From the NCBI RefSeq assembly GCF_011082085.1, contig NZ_CP041063.1, positions 682,001 to 746,000 on the forward strand: 64,000 nt of DNA, written 5' to 3'. Made by a program: the position numbers and the translations under genes. Below are positions 1 through 8,339 of this stretch, piece by piece; the stretch's first letter is position 1; each line of letters starts with the position of its first letter. This DNA comes from Bacillus sp. Cs-700. Its GTDB lineage: Bacteria; Bacillota; Bacilli; Bacillales; Guptibacillaceae. Below the pieces are notes generated by a model. It made no database searches. It had not been told where the DNA came from and worked only from the letters and a program-made list of their open reading frames with translations.

Positions 1-950
1 GTATCCTTTTACTTGCTAATAGCCTCGAAATGTTTATGCTATTTAGCGTTTTAAACGGATTATCCGTTACTTTTTTCTCCGGAGCGGACGAAGCGCTAAT
101 ATACGAGTCATTAAAAAAAGATAATAAACAGCAAAAAATGGATGAAGCTATGGGCAAAATCCAATCAGCAGGGTTTATCGCTATGATGATCGCTGTTCTG
201 TTCGGCTCATTTTTTGCAAGAGACCTTGAACAAGAACAGTTTCAGCTGCTGATTCTATTAAGCATGGTCTCCTATATCGTTGAATTCGTTCTTTTGTTCT
301 TTATTCAGGAGCCTTCTGGTAAAGTGAATATACCCGGAACTTCGATCGAGAATGTTTTGGAAGGTGTACGAGTGATAAAACAAGCACCGCGGCTGTTAGT
401 TATGTTTATGAACGTAACACTCGTCTTTATCCCGACAGTTGCGGTTTTTCAGAAATTTGACCAACCTCTTATGATCGGTTCCGGACTACCTGTATACCTT
501 ATCGGACCAGTTTACGCGGTAGGTGCTTTACTCGCATTCTTTTCTTCAAGAAGTATCGGTATGTTAAATAAAAATCTTTCTTATTCAGTTTTAATGTACA
601 CGTCCGGTCTTCTTTCCGCTTTCGGGCTGTTGTTGGCTGCTCTATTTCAAAATCAGCTATGGATAATCTTGTTTCTAGTATTGTTTTTGAGGTGGGTTGG
701 TGCTATTCGCTATCCGATCTATTCCAAGTTAAGCAACAACATCATTCCATCTCATGTAAGAGCGACAACGATCTCACTCCTATCTATACTTGACTCGTTA
801 TTTGACCTTGTGATTTTTTTGTTATTAATTTCTTTTGCTGCGGAAGGTATTCAGGGTATTTTATTTGGCGGAGCAGCGGTAGCCCTAATTGGATCAGTAC
901 TTCCAATTCAGCACCGAGAAAAATTGCACTCCAGCCCGATAAATCGGTAA
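1..950 (+). CDS. MFS transporter, C-terminal part (cut by window edge)
   Basis: The reading frame is open to the first base of the window, so the gene begins outside it and the ATG at 30 is internal. The visible ~310 residues are very hydrophobic, with about eight or nine predicted membrane helices separated by short charged loops, which matches the C-terminal part of a 12-helix major facilitator superfamily exporter. A loop with SSRSIGMLNKNLSY sits between helices. No substrate-specific motif is recognisable, and I cannot tell a drug exporter from a sugar or metabolite porter. No terminator follows; the next gene has its own promoter. Confidence 0.75.
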   Translation, partial: ILLLANSLEMFMLFSVLNGLSVTFFSGADEALIYESLKKDNKQQKMDEAMGKIQSAGFIAMMIAVLFGSFFARDLEQEQFQLLILLSMVSYIVEFVLLFFIQEPSGKVNIPGTSIENVLEGVRVIKQAPRLLVMFMNVTLVFIPTVAVFQKFDQPLMIGSGLPVYLIGPVYAVGALLAFFSSRSIGMLNKNLSYSVLMYTSGLLSAFGLLLAALFQNQLWIILFLVLFLRWVGAIRYPIYSKLSNNIIPSHVRATTISLLSILDSLFDLVIFLLLISFAAEGIQGILFGGAAVALIGSVLPIQHREKLHSSPINR

Positions 951-968
951 ATAAATTTCCAGAATGGT

Positions 969-997
969 TTGCAATTTAGAAGAGCCGGTGCTATTAT
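969..997 (+). promoter_or_regulatory. Predicted sigma-A promoter of the cold-shock gene
   Basis: TTGCAA at 969-974 and TATTAT at 992-997 are separated by exactly 17 bases. A start near 1004 would give the cold-shock mRNA a leader of about 170 bases, in line with the long leaders known for csp mRNAs. Inferred from consensus only. Confidence 0.5.
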
Positions 998-1141
998 ATA
1001 TTTAAACCATTTTACTATTAATATATTTAGGATTTAAATTAGCTGTAGCTTCGAAAGAGGGTAACAAAGTTAAATCCTCTTCCAAAAGCTGCAGTTTTTT
1101 AATGTAAACGTATTACAATGGTAAATGGTGAACTTTAAATT

Positions 1142-1166
1142 ATGTACGATGAGGTACATTAGGAGG
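1142..1166 (+). promoter_or_regulatory. Hairpin next to the cold-shock Shine-Dalgarno
   Basis: ATGTAC (1142-1147), a six-base loop and GTACAT (1154-1159) form a perfect 6-bp stem that ends one base before AGGAGG (1161-1166), nine bases ahead of the ATG at 1176. A helix stacked against the ribosome site could make translation temperature dependent; this is inference. Confidence 0.45.
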
Positions 1167-1175
1167 CAATTTTTT

Positions 1176-1376
1176 ATGCAAAACGGTAAAGTAAAATGGT
1201 TCAACGCTGAAAAAGGTTTCGGTTTCATCGAAGTTGAAGGTGGAGACGACGTATTCGTACACTTCTCTGCAATCAACGGCGAAGGTTTCAAAACACTTGA
1301 CGAAGGCCAAGAAGTTAACTTCGAAATCGTAGAAGGTAACCGCGGACCACAAGCAGCTAACGTAACAAAAGCATAA
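1176..1376 (+). CDS. cspB: Cold-shock protein, CspA/CspB family
   Basis: A 66-residue, single-domain OB-fold protein that binds single-stranded nucleic acid and acts as an RNA chaperone in the cytoplasm. Both RNA-binding motifs are intact: KGFGFIEV (RNP1, about residues 13-20) and VFVHFSAI (RNP2, about 26-33). The length equals that of B. subtilis CspB/CspC/CspD. The in-frame ATG at 1125 lies further upstream, but the start at 1176 is chosen because AGGAGG sits at 1161-1166 and the protein then begins with the family-typical MQNGKVKWF. It is monocistronic, with a long leader and a strong terminator. Which csp paralogue it is cannot be told, so the symbol is nominal. Confidence 0.93.
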   Translation: MQNGKVKWFNAEKGFGFIEVEGGDDVFVHFSAINGEGFKTLDEGQEVNFEIVEGNRGPQAANVTKA

Positions 1377-1385
1377 ATCGCTTTA

Positions 1386-1423
1386 CAAGCCCCCGACGAA
1401 ACGTTCGTCAGGGGCTTGTTTAT
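1386..1423 (+). terminator. Rho-independent terminator after the cold-shock gene
   Basis: CAAGCCCC...GGGGCTTG flanks an inner GACGAA/TTCGTC stem with an ACG loop, followed by TTTATTT. It lies 10 bases after the stop codon. Confidence 0.85.
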
Positions 1424-1979
1424 TTACTATTAATAACGAGTGTGGAACTCTTCAGAGTGTTCATAACGTCAGATAGCGGTAGACATTGATAAGGATGAAA
1501 CATCGTTTTTCCATTTATGTTTAGGACGTGTGCTTCGCCAATAGCATAACAACCATGAACAGCTTGATTATTTCGAAACACACAAGAACTTCCTGAGGCG
1601 CTACATGATTTCTTATCCTAGCCTGATAGCCATAACTGTTGAATGAAGAAAGAAACTCCCTCCCTTTCACCCACGTTTTGGTATATGTTTGAGCGGCTTC
1701 CTTATCAAGATTCATTAATGTAAACGAAAAGCAATTAGGTCCGTTACTACTGATAAACGTGTTAATCAATTCGCTACTCCCCATCTCCTCACCAACTTGT
1801 AAAGAAGACGTCTTTTCTAGAAATGATTTTCAATTCCCTAGGCTCTTCCTTAAAGAAAATAAGATCATATCTCGGTACAAATCGTTTATCCCACATTTCT
1901 AAGACCCAACTCTATAATCGGTTATTTTCTATTCATACCACTTCGATTTATTCCTTTCTCCTTTTGTTAACAAAACTTT
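1424..1979. other. Intergenic stretch with one doubtful small ORF
   Basis: About 550 bases between the cold-shock terminator and the end of the GNAT gene. Apart from the doubtful minus-strand ORF at 1521-1784 I see no RNA gene, repeat or convincing promoter. The plus-strand reading frame at 1823-2098 runs into the opposite-strand GNAT gene and looks like chance. Confidence 0.4.
1521..1784 (-). CDS. Hypothetical small protein (doubtful)
   Basis: An 87-residue frame with no recognised family. The composition is protein-like, with a charged middle and a hydrophobic C-terminal stretch (about residues 66-82) that could be a membrane helix. The ATG is directly abutted by GGTGAGGAG, too close for a normal ribosome site; a TTG five codons in would have better spacing. 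No other start exists upstream before an in-frame stop. It may be a real orphan gene or a remnant of one; I would not rely on it. Confidence 0.3.
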   Translation of the reverse strand: MGSSELINTFISSNGPNCFSFTLMNLDKEAAQTYTKTWVKGREFLSSFNSYGYQARIRNHVAPQEVLVCFEIIKLFMVVMLLAKHTS

Positions 1980-2993
1980 TCAATAAGATGAAAGTTGTTT
2001 ATAAAGAATTAGCTCATCATGAATTGGAATGTCGTTATTTCCAATTAGTGGAATTTCAGGCTTTGCTTGTCGAGCCCGATCGACTGCCCCTTGAATAACT
2101 TCTTTTATCCGATAGCCCTTTCGTTGATAGAAGTTTAAAGCACTCATATTATCATTTGTGGTAATCACTCTAATGAGCGGATATTGATATTCTACTGCGA
2201 TTAACTCTACCATCATAATTAATCGTGAACCTATCCCCTGATTTTCTAAAACACTATCAAGAGAAATAATTTCAATAACACGACCTTGACGCTTAAATGT
2301 GACGGCCCCAATTATTTCTCCGGTTGAACTCCATGCTACAAATCCTTCTAATTCGTGAAGTTTGTATGTACCTGTTGAGATGACCATTTCTGAACTTCCC
2401 CACAATTCAGTAAAAAATTTTTTTGCTTGTTTTTCATGAATCGAAGAGAGCGGTTGAATTCGATATGTAGAAAAGTCATTTACCATTAAGAAACAGTCAT
2501 TCCACTTACCTTCGTGGTATTCATGATTCGGAAGAACACCTACCTTTGTAAACCCAACTTGCTCATAACAGCGAATCGCTCTTTCATTCCATTTTTGTGG
2601 GTCCATTACAATCATAGATCCTTTTAAAGTCGTTTCAATATAATAAACGACCGATTGAACAAGATTTTTCCCAATGCCTTGATTCCAATACGACGTTTCA
2701 CCTATAAACTGATCCATACCATAAGTGCTTGTAGGAAGTGTGATCCCATCAACCTCAATGAGTAAATAAAATTGGATATAACCAATTGGAGTGTTCTTAA
2801 ACAGCACCAGGCATCTTGTTTCATCGTCATCTAAAAAGAAATCTTCTAAAATTTTCTCGTACGTATACGGACGATCTTTCCCTTCATAATAAGTTAATAC
2901 CGCAGGATCTGTTAACCACTTTAAAAGGAAATTTTCATCTCCGTCTTTTAGATAACGGATGCTCACATCTCCTTTTTCAATAATAGAATACAT
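1980..2993 (-). CDS. Tandem GNAT acetyltransferase; N-terminal AAC(6')-like domain
   Basis: A 337-residue protein made of two GCN5-related N-acetyltransferase domains. Domain 1 (about 1-170) resembles aminoglycoside 6'-N-acetyltransferases: a YLKDGDENFLLKWLTDP start, the acetyl-CoA loop WNQGIGKNLV and a NERAIRCYEQVGF end. Domain 2 (about 175-337) has its own acetyl-CoA loop (ENQGIGSRL) and NMSALNFYQRKGY motif, so both look catalytically competent. The ATG at 2993 follows AGGAGG by six bases. It stands alone on the minus strand. The acceptor is unknown: an aminoglycoside is possible for domain 1, but GNAT specificity cannot be predicted from this. A fusion of two complete GNATs is less usual than a single domain. 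Confidence 0.82.
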   Translation of the reverse strand: MYSIIEKGDVSIRYLKDGDENFLLKWLTDPAVLTYYEGKDRPYTYEKILEDFFLDDDETRCLVLFKNTPIGYIQFYLLIEVDGITLPTSTYGMDQFIGETSYWNQGIGKNLVQSVVYYIETTLKGSMIVMDPQKWNERAIRCYEQVGFTKVGVLPNHEYHEGKWNDCFLMVNDFSTYRIQPLSSIHEKQAKKFFTELWGSSEMVISTGTYKLHELEGFVAWSSTGEIIGAVTFKRQGRVIEIISLDSVLENQGIGSRLIMMVELIAVEYQYPLIRVITTNDNMSALNFYQRKGYRIKEVIQGAVDRARQAKPEIPLIGNNDIPIHDELILYKQLSSY

Positions 2994-3221
2994 TTAGATC
3001 CTCCTAACTGATTTTATTCTTCTATAACTCCTTTTTACTTTATCGGAATAGCCTTACATAATATAAATGAAAGCTGGAAAAATTTTTTAGAAAAAAATAC
3101 ACATTAATAGTAATAACATTACCCTATTTCGGGTATACTAATAAGTTTAGGATGTATCAATGTGATCATTAGTATGTTACACTAAGGGAAACTTATTAGA
3201 GATGGGATATGATAAACATAT

Positions 3222-3452
3222 ATGGGAAAATACATGATTGACCACCAAAAACAAATTGTCCATAGGACAGCTTACGCTGGTGATGAATGTCATTTACCCG
3301 ATACTCCGATTAAAGACCGAACTGAGGCCAATCATGAACAAGAATTGCTTGTTTATTTAAGGCAAAAGGGATACAGTAAATGTGCCTCATGCTTTTTTGG
3401 CTCAACCTTTGAAGAATCTTACCAATTCGAGAATCCATATAGACATGCATAA
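3222..3452 (+). CDS. Conserved-looking small protein with CxxC motif
   Basis: A 76-residue soluble protein, acidic to neutral, with no signal peptide. A CASCFFG motif at about residues 55-61 and an earlier single Cys could hold a metal or a disulphide. I do not recognise a named family. The start is uncertain: ATG at 3222 or, four codons later, ATG at 3234; neither has a strong Shine-Dalgarno. A TATACT hexamer at 3134-3139 may be part of its promoter. It ends in a clear terminator, which supports a real transcription unit. Confidence 0.6.
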   Translation: MGKYMIDHQKQIVHRTAYAGDECHLPDTPIKDRTEANHEQELLVYLRQKGYSKCASCFFGSTFEESYQFENPYRHA

Positions 3453-3492
3453 GTAAGGATGACGATAAAATAAATTAGAATAAACTTATTCT

Positions 3493-3529
3493 AGAGGCAA
3501 GGATGCCACATCCTTGCCTCTTTTTTTTA
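3493..3529 (+). terminator. Rho-independent terminator
   Basis: AGAGGCAAGGAT and ATCCTTGCCTCT pair perfectly over 12 bp with a five-base loop, followed by eight T residues. It closes the 3222-3452 gene. Confidence 0.9.
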
Positions 3530-3814
3530 CTTATCAACCTTAACTAACATAATAACAACTTGATGTGATTCGCTTCGCTAATAGTCGGTTTGTTTATTAT
3601 TGATAACTTTCCATCTCTAATAACTTCTTTAATTGTTAGCGATTTCACGATATAATGCAATTGGTCGCTTTTTTCTGAACACTTTTTTTATTCAAGAGTT
3701 TGTATTTTCATGTTACATAAAAGGAGTTGATATGTTATATTCATAACTATGTTTTTATAAAAATACGTTTAGTTTGATAGAAAATCCGTTGCGAAACGAC
3801 AGAGGTGACACTAC
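3530..3814. other. AT-rich intergenic region before the YjiH-like gene
   Basis: About 285 bases (362 between the coding regions) with very high AT content. It should contain the promoter of the 3815 gene, but several overlapping AT-rich hexamers fit and I cannot choose one. No RNA element is recognised. Confidence 0.4.
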
Positions 3815-5182
3815 GTGAACAGTACTCATCAAAGAAAAGTAACTTCAGAAGGTTTATTAAAATTCATAATTCCATCTCTCATTGGTATTTTCTTATTCAT
3901 GATTCCAATCCCCAATGATGAAGGTGTTACCATTCCAATAGCGAAAATGGCTGGTTGGTTACAAGGCTTATTTGGAACAACCATTCCTTTTTCTCTACCT
4001 GCTCTTATGACGATTATTATTTCGATAACTGCTTTACTAAGTGCCTATGCAGTTATCACAAAACCTGATTGGATTACAAATCGTCCATTTCTCACCAGTC
4101 TGCTTCAAGTATCATGGGTCTGGGTGATCGCTCGTGTTCTGGGCATGATTTTTGCCATCTTAACTCTTTATCAGATTGGTCCTGAATGGATATGGTCAGA
4201 TGCCACTGGTGGTTTGTTATTAAATGATCTCATTCCTATACTTTTTTCTGTATTTTTATTTGCAGGGCTCTTTTTACCACTGCTCTTAAATTTCGGTCTG
4301 TTAGAATTTTGCGGTACGCTTCTTACGAAGATAATGAGACCGATCTTCACACTGCCTGGTCGCTCCTCGATCGATTGCCTTGCATCATGGATGGGCGATG
4401 GAACGATTGGCGTATTATTAACAAGCAAACAGTATGAAGAAGGCTATTATACAAAACGTGAAGCAGCGGTTATTGGAACGACCTTCTCAGTTGTTTCGAT
4501 TACGTTTAGTATTGTCGTACTTCAACAAATGAAGCTTGAGCAATATTTCATTCCCTACTATTTAACGATCGTACTAGCAGGTGTTGTAGCAGCAGTTATT
4601 ATGCCTAGGATACCGCCTTTATCGCGTAAGCCAGATACTACTTATGAAACAGCGGCTGAAGCACCGGATGACACTATCCCAGAAGAGCACTCTCGTTTTC
4701 AATGGGGTGTCCTTCAAGCAACAAAGACTGCTGAAGATAATCGCGCTTCAAATGTCATTAAAGGCGGCGTACAAAATGTGCTCGACATGTGGATGGGCGT
4801 AATCCCAATCGTAATGGCGATTGGAACAGTTGCTTTAATTATTGCTGAAACAACGCCACTATTTAGTTACCTTGGTGCTCCATTCGTTCCAATTCTTAAT
4901 TTAATGCAAGTACCAGAAGCAGCTGAGGCAGCTCAAACTATGGTAATTGGATTTGCAGATATGTTTTTACCAGCGATTATCGGTGCAGATATTGAAAGTG
5001 ATTTAACCCGCTTTGTAATTGCCAGTCTTTCAGTTTCCCAGCTCATCTATATGTCTGAAGTTGGTGGTTTATTGCTAGGTTCCAAAGTACCTGTTCGATT
5101 TATTGATTTATTTATTATTTTTCTAGAGCGTACGATTATTTCACTACCAATAATTGTAGTAATGGCACATATTATTTTTTAA
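3815..5182 (+). CDS. YjiH-family membrane protein with nucleoside-recognition (Gate) domains
   Basis: A 455-residue integral membrane protein with about 9-11 helices. Two Gate/nucleoside-recognition-like regions are visible: one around residues 135-270 (LLNFGLLEFCGTLLTKIMRPIF..., then GDGTIGVLLTSKQYEEGYYTKREAA) and one around 325-455. Between them is a charged cytoplasmic loop (about 272-310). This architecture matches the YjiH family, related to spore maturation protein SpmA; the transported molecule is not known. Translation starts at GTG 3815, seven bases after AGAGGTGA. A terminator follows at once, so it is monocistronic. Confidence 0.8.
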   Translation: MNSTHQRKVTSEGLLKFIIPSLIGIFLFMIPIPNDEGVTIPIAKMAGWLQGLFGTTIPFSLPALMTIIISITALLSAYAVITKPDWITNRPFLTSLLQVSWVWVIARVLGMIFAILTLYQIGPEWIWSDATGGLLLNDLIPILFSVFLFAGLFLPLLLNFGLLEFCGTLLTKIMRPIFTLPGRSSIDCLASWMGDGTIGVLLTSKQYEEGYYTKREAAVIGTTFSVVSITFSIVVLQQMKLEQYFIPYYLTIVLAGVVAAVIMPRIPPLSRKPDTTYETAAEAPDDTIPEEHSRFQWGVLQATKTAEDNRASNVIKGGVQNVLDMWMGVIPIVMAIGTVALIIAETTPLFSYLGAPFVPILNLMQVPEAAEAAQTMVIGFADMFLPAIIGADIESDLTRFVIASLSVSQLIYMSEVGGLLLGSKVPVRFIDLFIIFLERTIISLPIIVVMAHIIF

Positions 5183-5189
5183 CGAGAAA

Positions 5190-5220
5190 AACCGGGACAA
5201 ATTTGTTCCGGTTTTTTTCT
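5190..5220 (+). terminator. Rho-independent terminator
   Basis: ACCGGGACAA and TTGTTCCGGT form a stem with one G-T pair, then a run of seven T residues. Confidence 0.85.
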
Positions 5221-5317
5221 TTTTCTTTTTCTTTTAATTGCTTTATAGCTTCTTAATTACAATTATAAGTTTCTTTATATAAATTACGGTATATGAAATT
5301 TTATTAATTGTCAAAAT

Positions 5318-5346
5318 AAAACAGCGGCAATTAAGCCGCTGTTTCG
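5318..5346 (-). terminator. Rho-independent terminator of the MDR oxidoreductase
   Basis: On the minus strand, ACAGCGGC and GCCGCTGT form an 8-bp stem followed by TTTTATTTT. It lies just past the stop codon at 5349. Confidence 0.85.
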
Positions 5347-5348
5347 TT

Positions 5349-6287
5349 TTACTTATTAAAATTAATCACAATTTTTCCTTTTGCATGATGAGATTCGCTT
5401 AGCTCATGTGCTTTTTGAATACCTTCTTGACTAAACGGAAAGCGATGGCCAATCGTAGCTTTAATATGACCATTTTCCATCAAGGACGCGATCTCTTTTA
5501 ACTGCTCCCCATTTGGCTCAAGCCAAACGTTTCCAGATCTAACGCCTTTTTCTTTTGCCTTTTCTTGATCAGGTTCACCAACGATTGAAACAAGGCGACC
5601 TCCACCACGCAAAACGTTAAAACTTTTTTCTTGTATGTCTCCTCCCATTGTATCAAGGACGACATCATACTCTTCTAATTCTTCCGAGAAATCTTGCTCC
5701 CGATAATTAATGACTTTGTCAGCGCCAAGTGATTTTAAATAATCTTCATTCTTACCACTGGCGGTAGTAGCTACGTAGGCACCCTTGTATTTTGCAAGCT
5801 GAATAGCAAAGCTTCCTACGCCACCTGCACCAGCGTGGATTAGTACTTTTTCATCCTTTTGAATATCGGCGAAATCAATTAAACATTGCCACGCGGTTAA
5901 TCCTACTAGTGGTACAGATGCCGCTTCTTCATAAGAAATGCCATCGGGAATAGGTGCTAATAAATGATCATCTACGACAACTTCCTCTGCATATGTACCA
6001 TTTGCTGTTGTTGCCGGTCTCGCAAATACTCGGTCGCCTTCTTTTAATCCTTCAACAGATGAACCGACTTCTTTAATCACGCCAGCAATATCCCACCCAA
6101 GAATAATAGGAAAGTTAAAAGGAAGCATTTCTTTTAAATAACCTTCTCTTAATTTCCAATCAATCGGGTTAATTGAAGTTGCATAGCTCGTTACCACGAC
6201 CTGATTTTTGTCCGGCGTTGGTGATGACACCTCTTTTTCAACTAGCTCATCTTTACCGCCGTATTGTTCGATTACAACTGCTTTCAT
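5349..6287 (-). CDS. NADP-dependent quinone-type oxidoreductase, MDR superfamily
   Basis: A 312-residue zinc-free medium-chain dehydrogenase. Residues 1-120 form the GroES-like domain (NPIDWKLREGY, LGWDIAGVIKEVG, EGDRVFARP); residues 125-260 are the Rossmann domain with the nucleotide loop HAGAGGVGSFAIQLAK. The catalytic zinc ligands of alcohol dehydrogenases are missing, as expected for quinone oxidoreductase or enoyl reductase members. It likely uses NADPH to reduce quinones or alpha,beta-unsaturated carbonyls in the cytoplasm. AGGAG precedes the ATG by nine bases. It has its own terminator and a 58-base gap to the next gene upstream, so it may or may not be cotranscribed with it. Confidence 0.87.
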   Translation of the reverse strand: MKAVVIEQYGGKDELVEKEVSSPTPDKNQVVVTSYATSINPIDWKLREGYLKEMLPFNFPIILGWDIAGVIKEVGSSVEGLKEGDRVFARPATTANGTYAEEVVVDDHLLAPIPDGISYEEAASVPLVGLTAWQCLIDFADIQKDEKVLIHAGAGGVGSFAIQLAKYKGAYVATTASGKNEDYLKSLGADKVINYREQDFSEELEEYDVVLDTMGGDIQEKSFNVLRGGGRLVSIVGEPDQEKAKEKGVRSGNVWLEPNGEQLKEIASLMENGHIKATIGHRFPFSQEGIQKAHELSESHHAKGKIVINFNK

Positions 6288-6345
6288 AGTAGAAAACTCC
6301 TTTCAATCAATGTCTCTCTACTATGTTCCCTTTCTTTCCTCTTTT

Positions 6346-7248
6346 CTAAACAGTCGAACTGTCGATACGATCAAATTTAGATAAAGTAATTATGTTTTGG
6401 ACAGTTAGTATTCCCTGCCATTCTTTTTTAGCAATTTCCCAATCATTTTCAAATTGTCCCCATGCCCAGGTTGGTTCCCAGCTTCCATTCTCATGCTGAT
6501 TTTCAATTAAATAATCTAAATTCACATTCAACTCCTGGTTAAGTTCTTTAGCAAAAGGCGATTGAACAGAGTCCACCAGGAAAAGAGGCTGAACTCCATA
6601 ATGATCCCATTTTTCTGGACGATCCACAATGTATGATAGTTTCTTTTCAATCTTCTTGTGAATCTTTTGTTGTACTTCTGCGCCTGCTAGCCTTCCTAAG
6701 CGTAGATAACATTGCACCTCATGAATTTCATATTCATTTAATTGACTAAGATGATCCAATACCTTATTTATTGCCTCTTTTGTGACATGATGGTGCGCGT
6801 TATAGTGGAGGAGATATCCAACGATCTCAGCGTCAGGATTAGCAGAATAGGAGGATTCCTTTTCCGATACATGCCACCACGGTGCATGCGGAACATCATT
6901 CACAAGATTAGGCACCGCCTGCCAATCTTTCCTATCCTCTCGAAAAGTTTCAAGGAAATACTTCGTACCTTCAACAATAAAAGGATGGTGAGCGTTTACT
7001 CCAAGACGGTTGAGATATTGAAATGCTACCGTTGTGGCTAAGGGAGATGATTCTTGCAAACGAAAATCAGGCTCAATATGATTCCCAAAACCACCATCTT
7101 CATTTCGGAAAGCTTCAAGTTCGTGAAGAACTCTCTCTTTGTCTCCATTCCCAGTCCAGTATGCGAAAAACTCCCGGTCGAGCGGTCTTGCATGTAGTGC
7201 TATAAATTCACTTGCTTTTTCATACTGTCCCTTTGATAAGGTTTTCAT
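6346..7248 (-). CDS. Alpha-alpha toroid (terpene cyclase/prenyltransferase-fold) protein of unknown function
   Basis: About 300 residues, rich in Trp, His and acidic residues. QW-like repeats of the squalene-cyclase/prenyltransferase toroid are visible: RNEDGGFGN near residue 50 and HENGSWEPTW near 260. The catalytic DxDD motif of squalene-hopene cyclases is not seen, so cyclase activity is doubtful; polysaccharide- or protein-binding roles are possible. The start at 7248 is preferred because AAAGGA lies nine bases upstream; an earlier in-frame start at 7278 would add ten basic residues. It is divergent from the PanE-like gene and shares a palindrome-containing intergenic region with it. Confidence 0.65.
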   Translation of the reverse strand: MKTLSKGQYEKASEFIALHARPLDREFFAYWTGNGDKERVLHELEAFRNEDGGFGNHIEPDFRLQESSPLATTVAFQYLNRLGVNAHHPFIVEGTKYFLETFREDRKDWQAVPNLVNDVPHAPWWHVSEKESSYSANPDAEIVGYLLHYNAHHHVTKEAINKVLDHLSQLNEYEIHEVQCYLRLGRLAGAEVQQKIHKKIEKKLSYIVDRPEKWDHYGVQPLFLVDSVQSPFAKELNQELNVNLDYLIENQHENGSWEPTWAWGQFENDWEIAKKEWQGILTVQNIITLSKFDRIDSSTV

Positions 7249-7326
7249 ATTTATCATTCCTTTCAATCTTTTTCTCACTTAAAGCTATTTCTGGATGATG
7301 TTTTTATCTCCTGCCTTCTTGAAATT

Positions 7327-7350
7327 ATTACTCTAAATAAGTAGAGTAAT
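7327..7350. promoter_or_regulatory. Perfect 9-bp inverted repeat between divergent genes
   Basis: ATTACTCTA (7327-7335), six bases, TAGAGTAAT (7342-7350). It sits between the divergent starts at 7248 and 7386, where an operator for a dimeric repressor would be expected. No regulator gene is adjacent, so the cognate protein is unknown. It has no T-run and is not a terminator. Confidence 0.5.
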
Positions 7351-7385
7351 AGAAAGAAAGCGATTTCAAAAAGAGGAGGATGTTT

Positions 7386-8306
7386 ATGAATATCATGATC
7401 ATTGGGGCAGGTGCACTTGGTACATATTTTGGATCCAGATGGATAGAAAGCGGTGCGAACGTGTCGTTTTTTGTACGTGAAGGAAGAAAAAAGCAAATAG
7501 AACGTGAAGGATTACAGGTTACAAGTGTAAAAGGTGACACAAGAATCTCGTCTCCTATACTTCTGACAAACCCTTCTCAAGCTTCTTCACCTGATTTAGT
7601 ATTGTTAGGCGTAAAAGGATACCACCTTGGTGAAACGATTCCAGTACTTAAAGAGTTTGTAGCAAAAGGAGCAAAGGTACTTCCCATTCTAAATGGTATT
7701 GAACATATTTCCATTCTAAAAGAAAAACTTGGGGAAGAAGCCGTTTTAGGTGGATTATCTTATATTATTGCAACACTTGATAACCGCGGCCATGTCTATC
7801 ATACGAGTGAACTACATGAATTAATTTTTGGTCCGCTTCATCCATCTCAAAAAGAAATTTGCGCTTTATTAAATGGAATAAATAAACATGCTAATTTTAA
7901 CTCTCAATTAACTTCTAACATTGAAGAAGAGATGTGGAAAAAATATATGTTTATTTCCGCTATGTCTGGTGTAACAACAGCTGGTGATATACATACAGGA
8001 ATCATTCGAGAAGTGCCCGAGACACTCAAACTTGTAGAAGATGTGATGTTAGAAGTTAAAACTCTTGCTTCTCACTATGACATTTCCATCAATCAAGAGG
8101 ATATCGATCGGCGCATGGAATCATTTCATTCCCTACCATACGAAGCAACATCATCAATGCATCAAGATAAGAGAAAGAAAAATAAACTAGAAGTCGAACA
8201 TCTTCAAGGTGGGGCTTTACGCCTTGCTGAGCAGGTACAGTTAAAGCTTCCTTATACGGAAACGCTCTACCGTTTAATTAAACCTTTCGAAACTCAGAAA
8301 AGTTAA
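7386..8306 (+). CDS. Ketopantoate reductase family protein (PanE/ApbA)
   Basis: A 306-residue NADPH-dependent 2-ketoacid reductase. The Rossmann loop GAGALGTYFG is at residues 6-15, VKGYHLGETIPVL follows in the nucleotide domain, and the C-terminal helical domain has the EEEMWKKYMF segment that carries the catalytic lysine in this family. The start at 7386 is chosen over the ATG at 7380 because AGGAGG at 7374-7379 would overlap the earlier one. There is no panB, panC or panD nearby, so a role in pantothenate synthesis is not supported by context; it may reduce another 2-oxo acid. It ends in a bidirectional terminator shared with the catabolic cluster. Confidence 0.82.
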   Translation: MNIMIIGAGALGTYFGSRWIESGANVSFFVREGRKKQIEREGLQVTSVKGDTRISSPILLTNPSQASSPDLVLLGVKGYHLGETIPVLKEFVAKGAKVLPILNGIEHISILKEKLGEEAVLGGLSYIIATLDNRGHVYHTSELHELIFGPLHPSQKEICALLNGINKHANFNSQLTSNIEEEMWKKYMFISAMSGVTTAGDIHTGIIREVPETLKLVEDVMLEVKTLASHYDISINQEDIDRRMESFHSLPYEATSSMHQDKRKKNKLEVEHLQGGALRLAEQVQLKLPYTETLYRLIKPFETQKS

Positions 8307-8308
8307 TA

Positions 8309-8339
8309 AAAAAAAGCGAGGATCTCTCCTCGCTTTTTT
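8309..8339. terminator. Bidirectional terminator closing the PanE-like gene and the 24-kb cluster
   Basis: AAAAAAGCGAGGA and TCCTCGCTTTTTT are complementary, with A and T runs on both sides, so it can stop transcription from either direction. It lies between convergent genes. Confidence 0.85.

Noticed and set aside
1823-2098. 91-residue plus-strand frame
   Set aside because: It overlaps the end of the GNAT gene on the other strand, has no ribosome site and no recognisable protein features.
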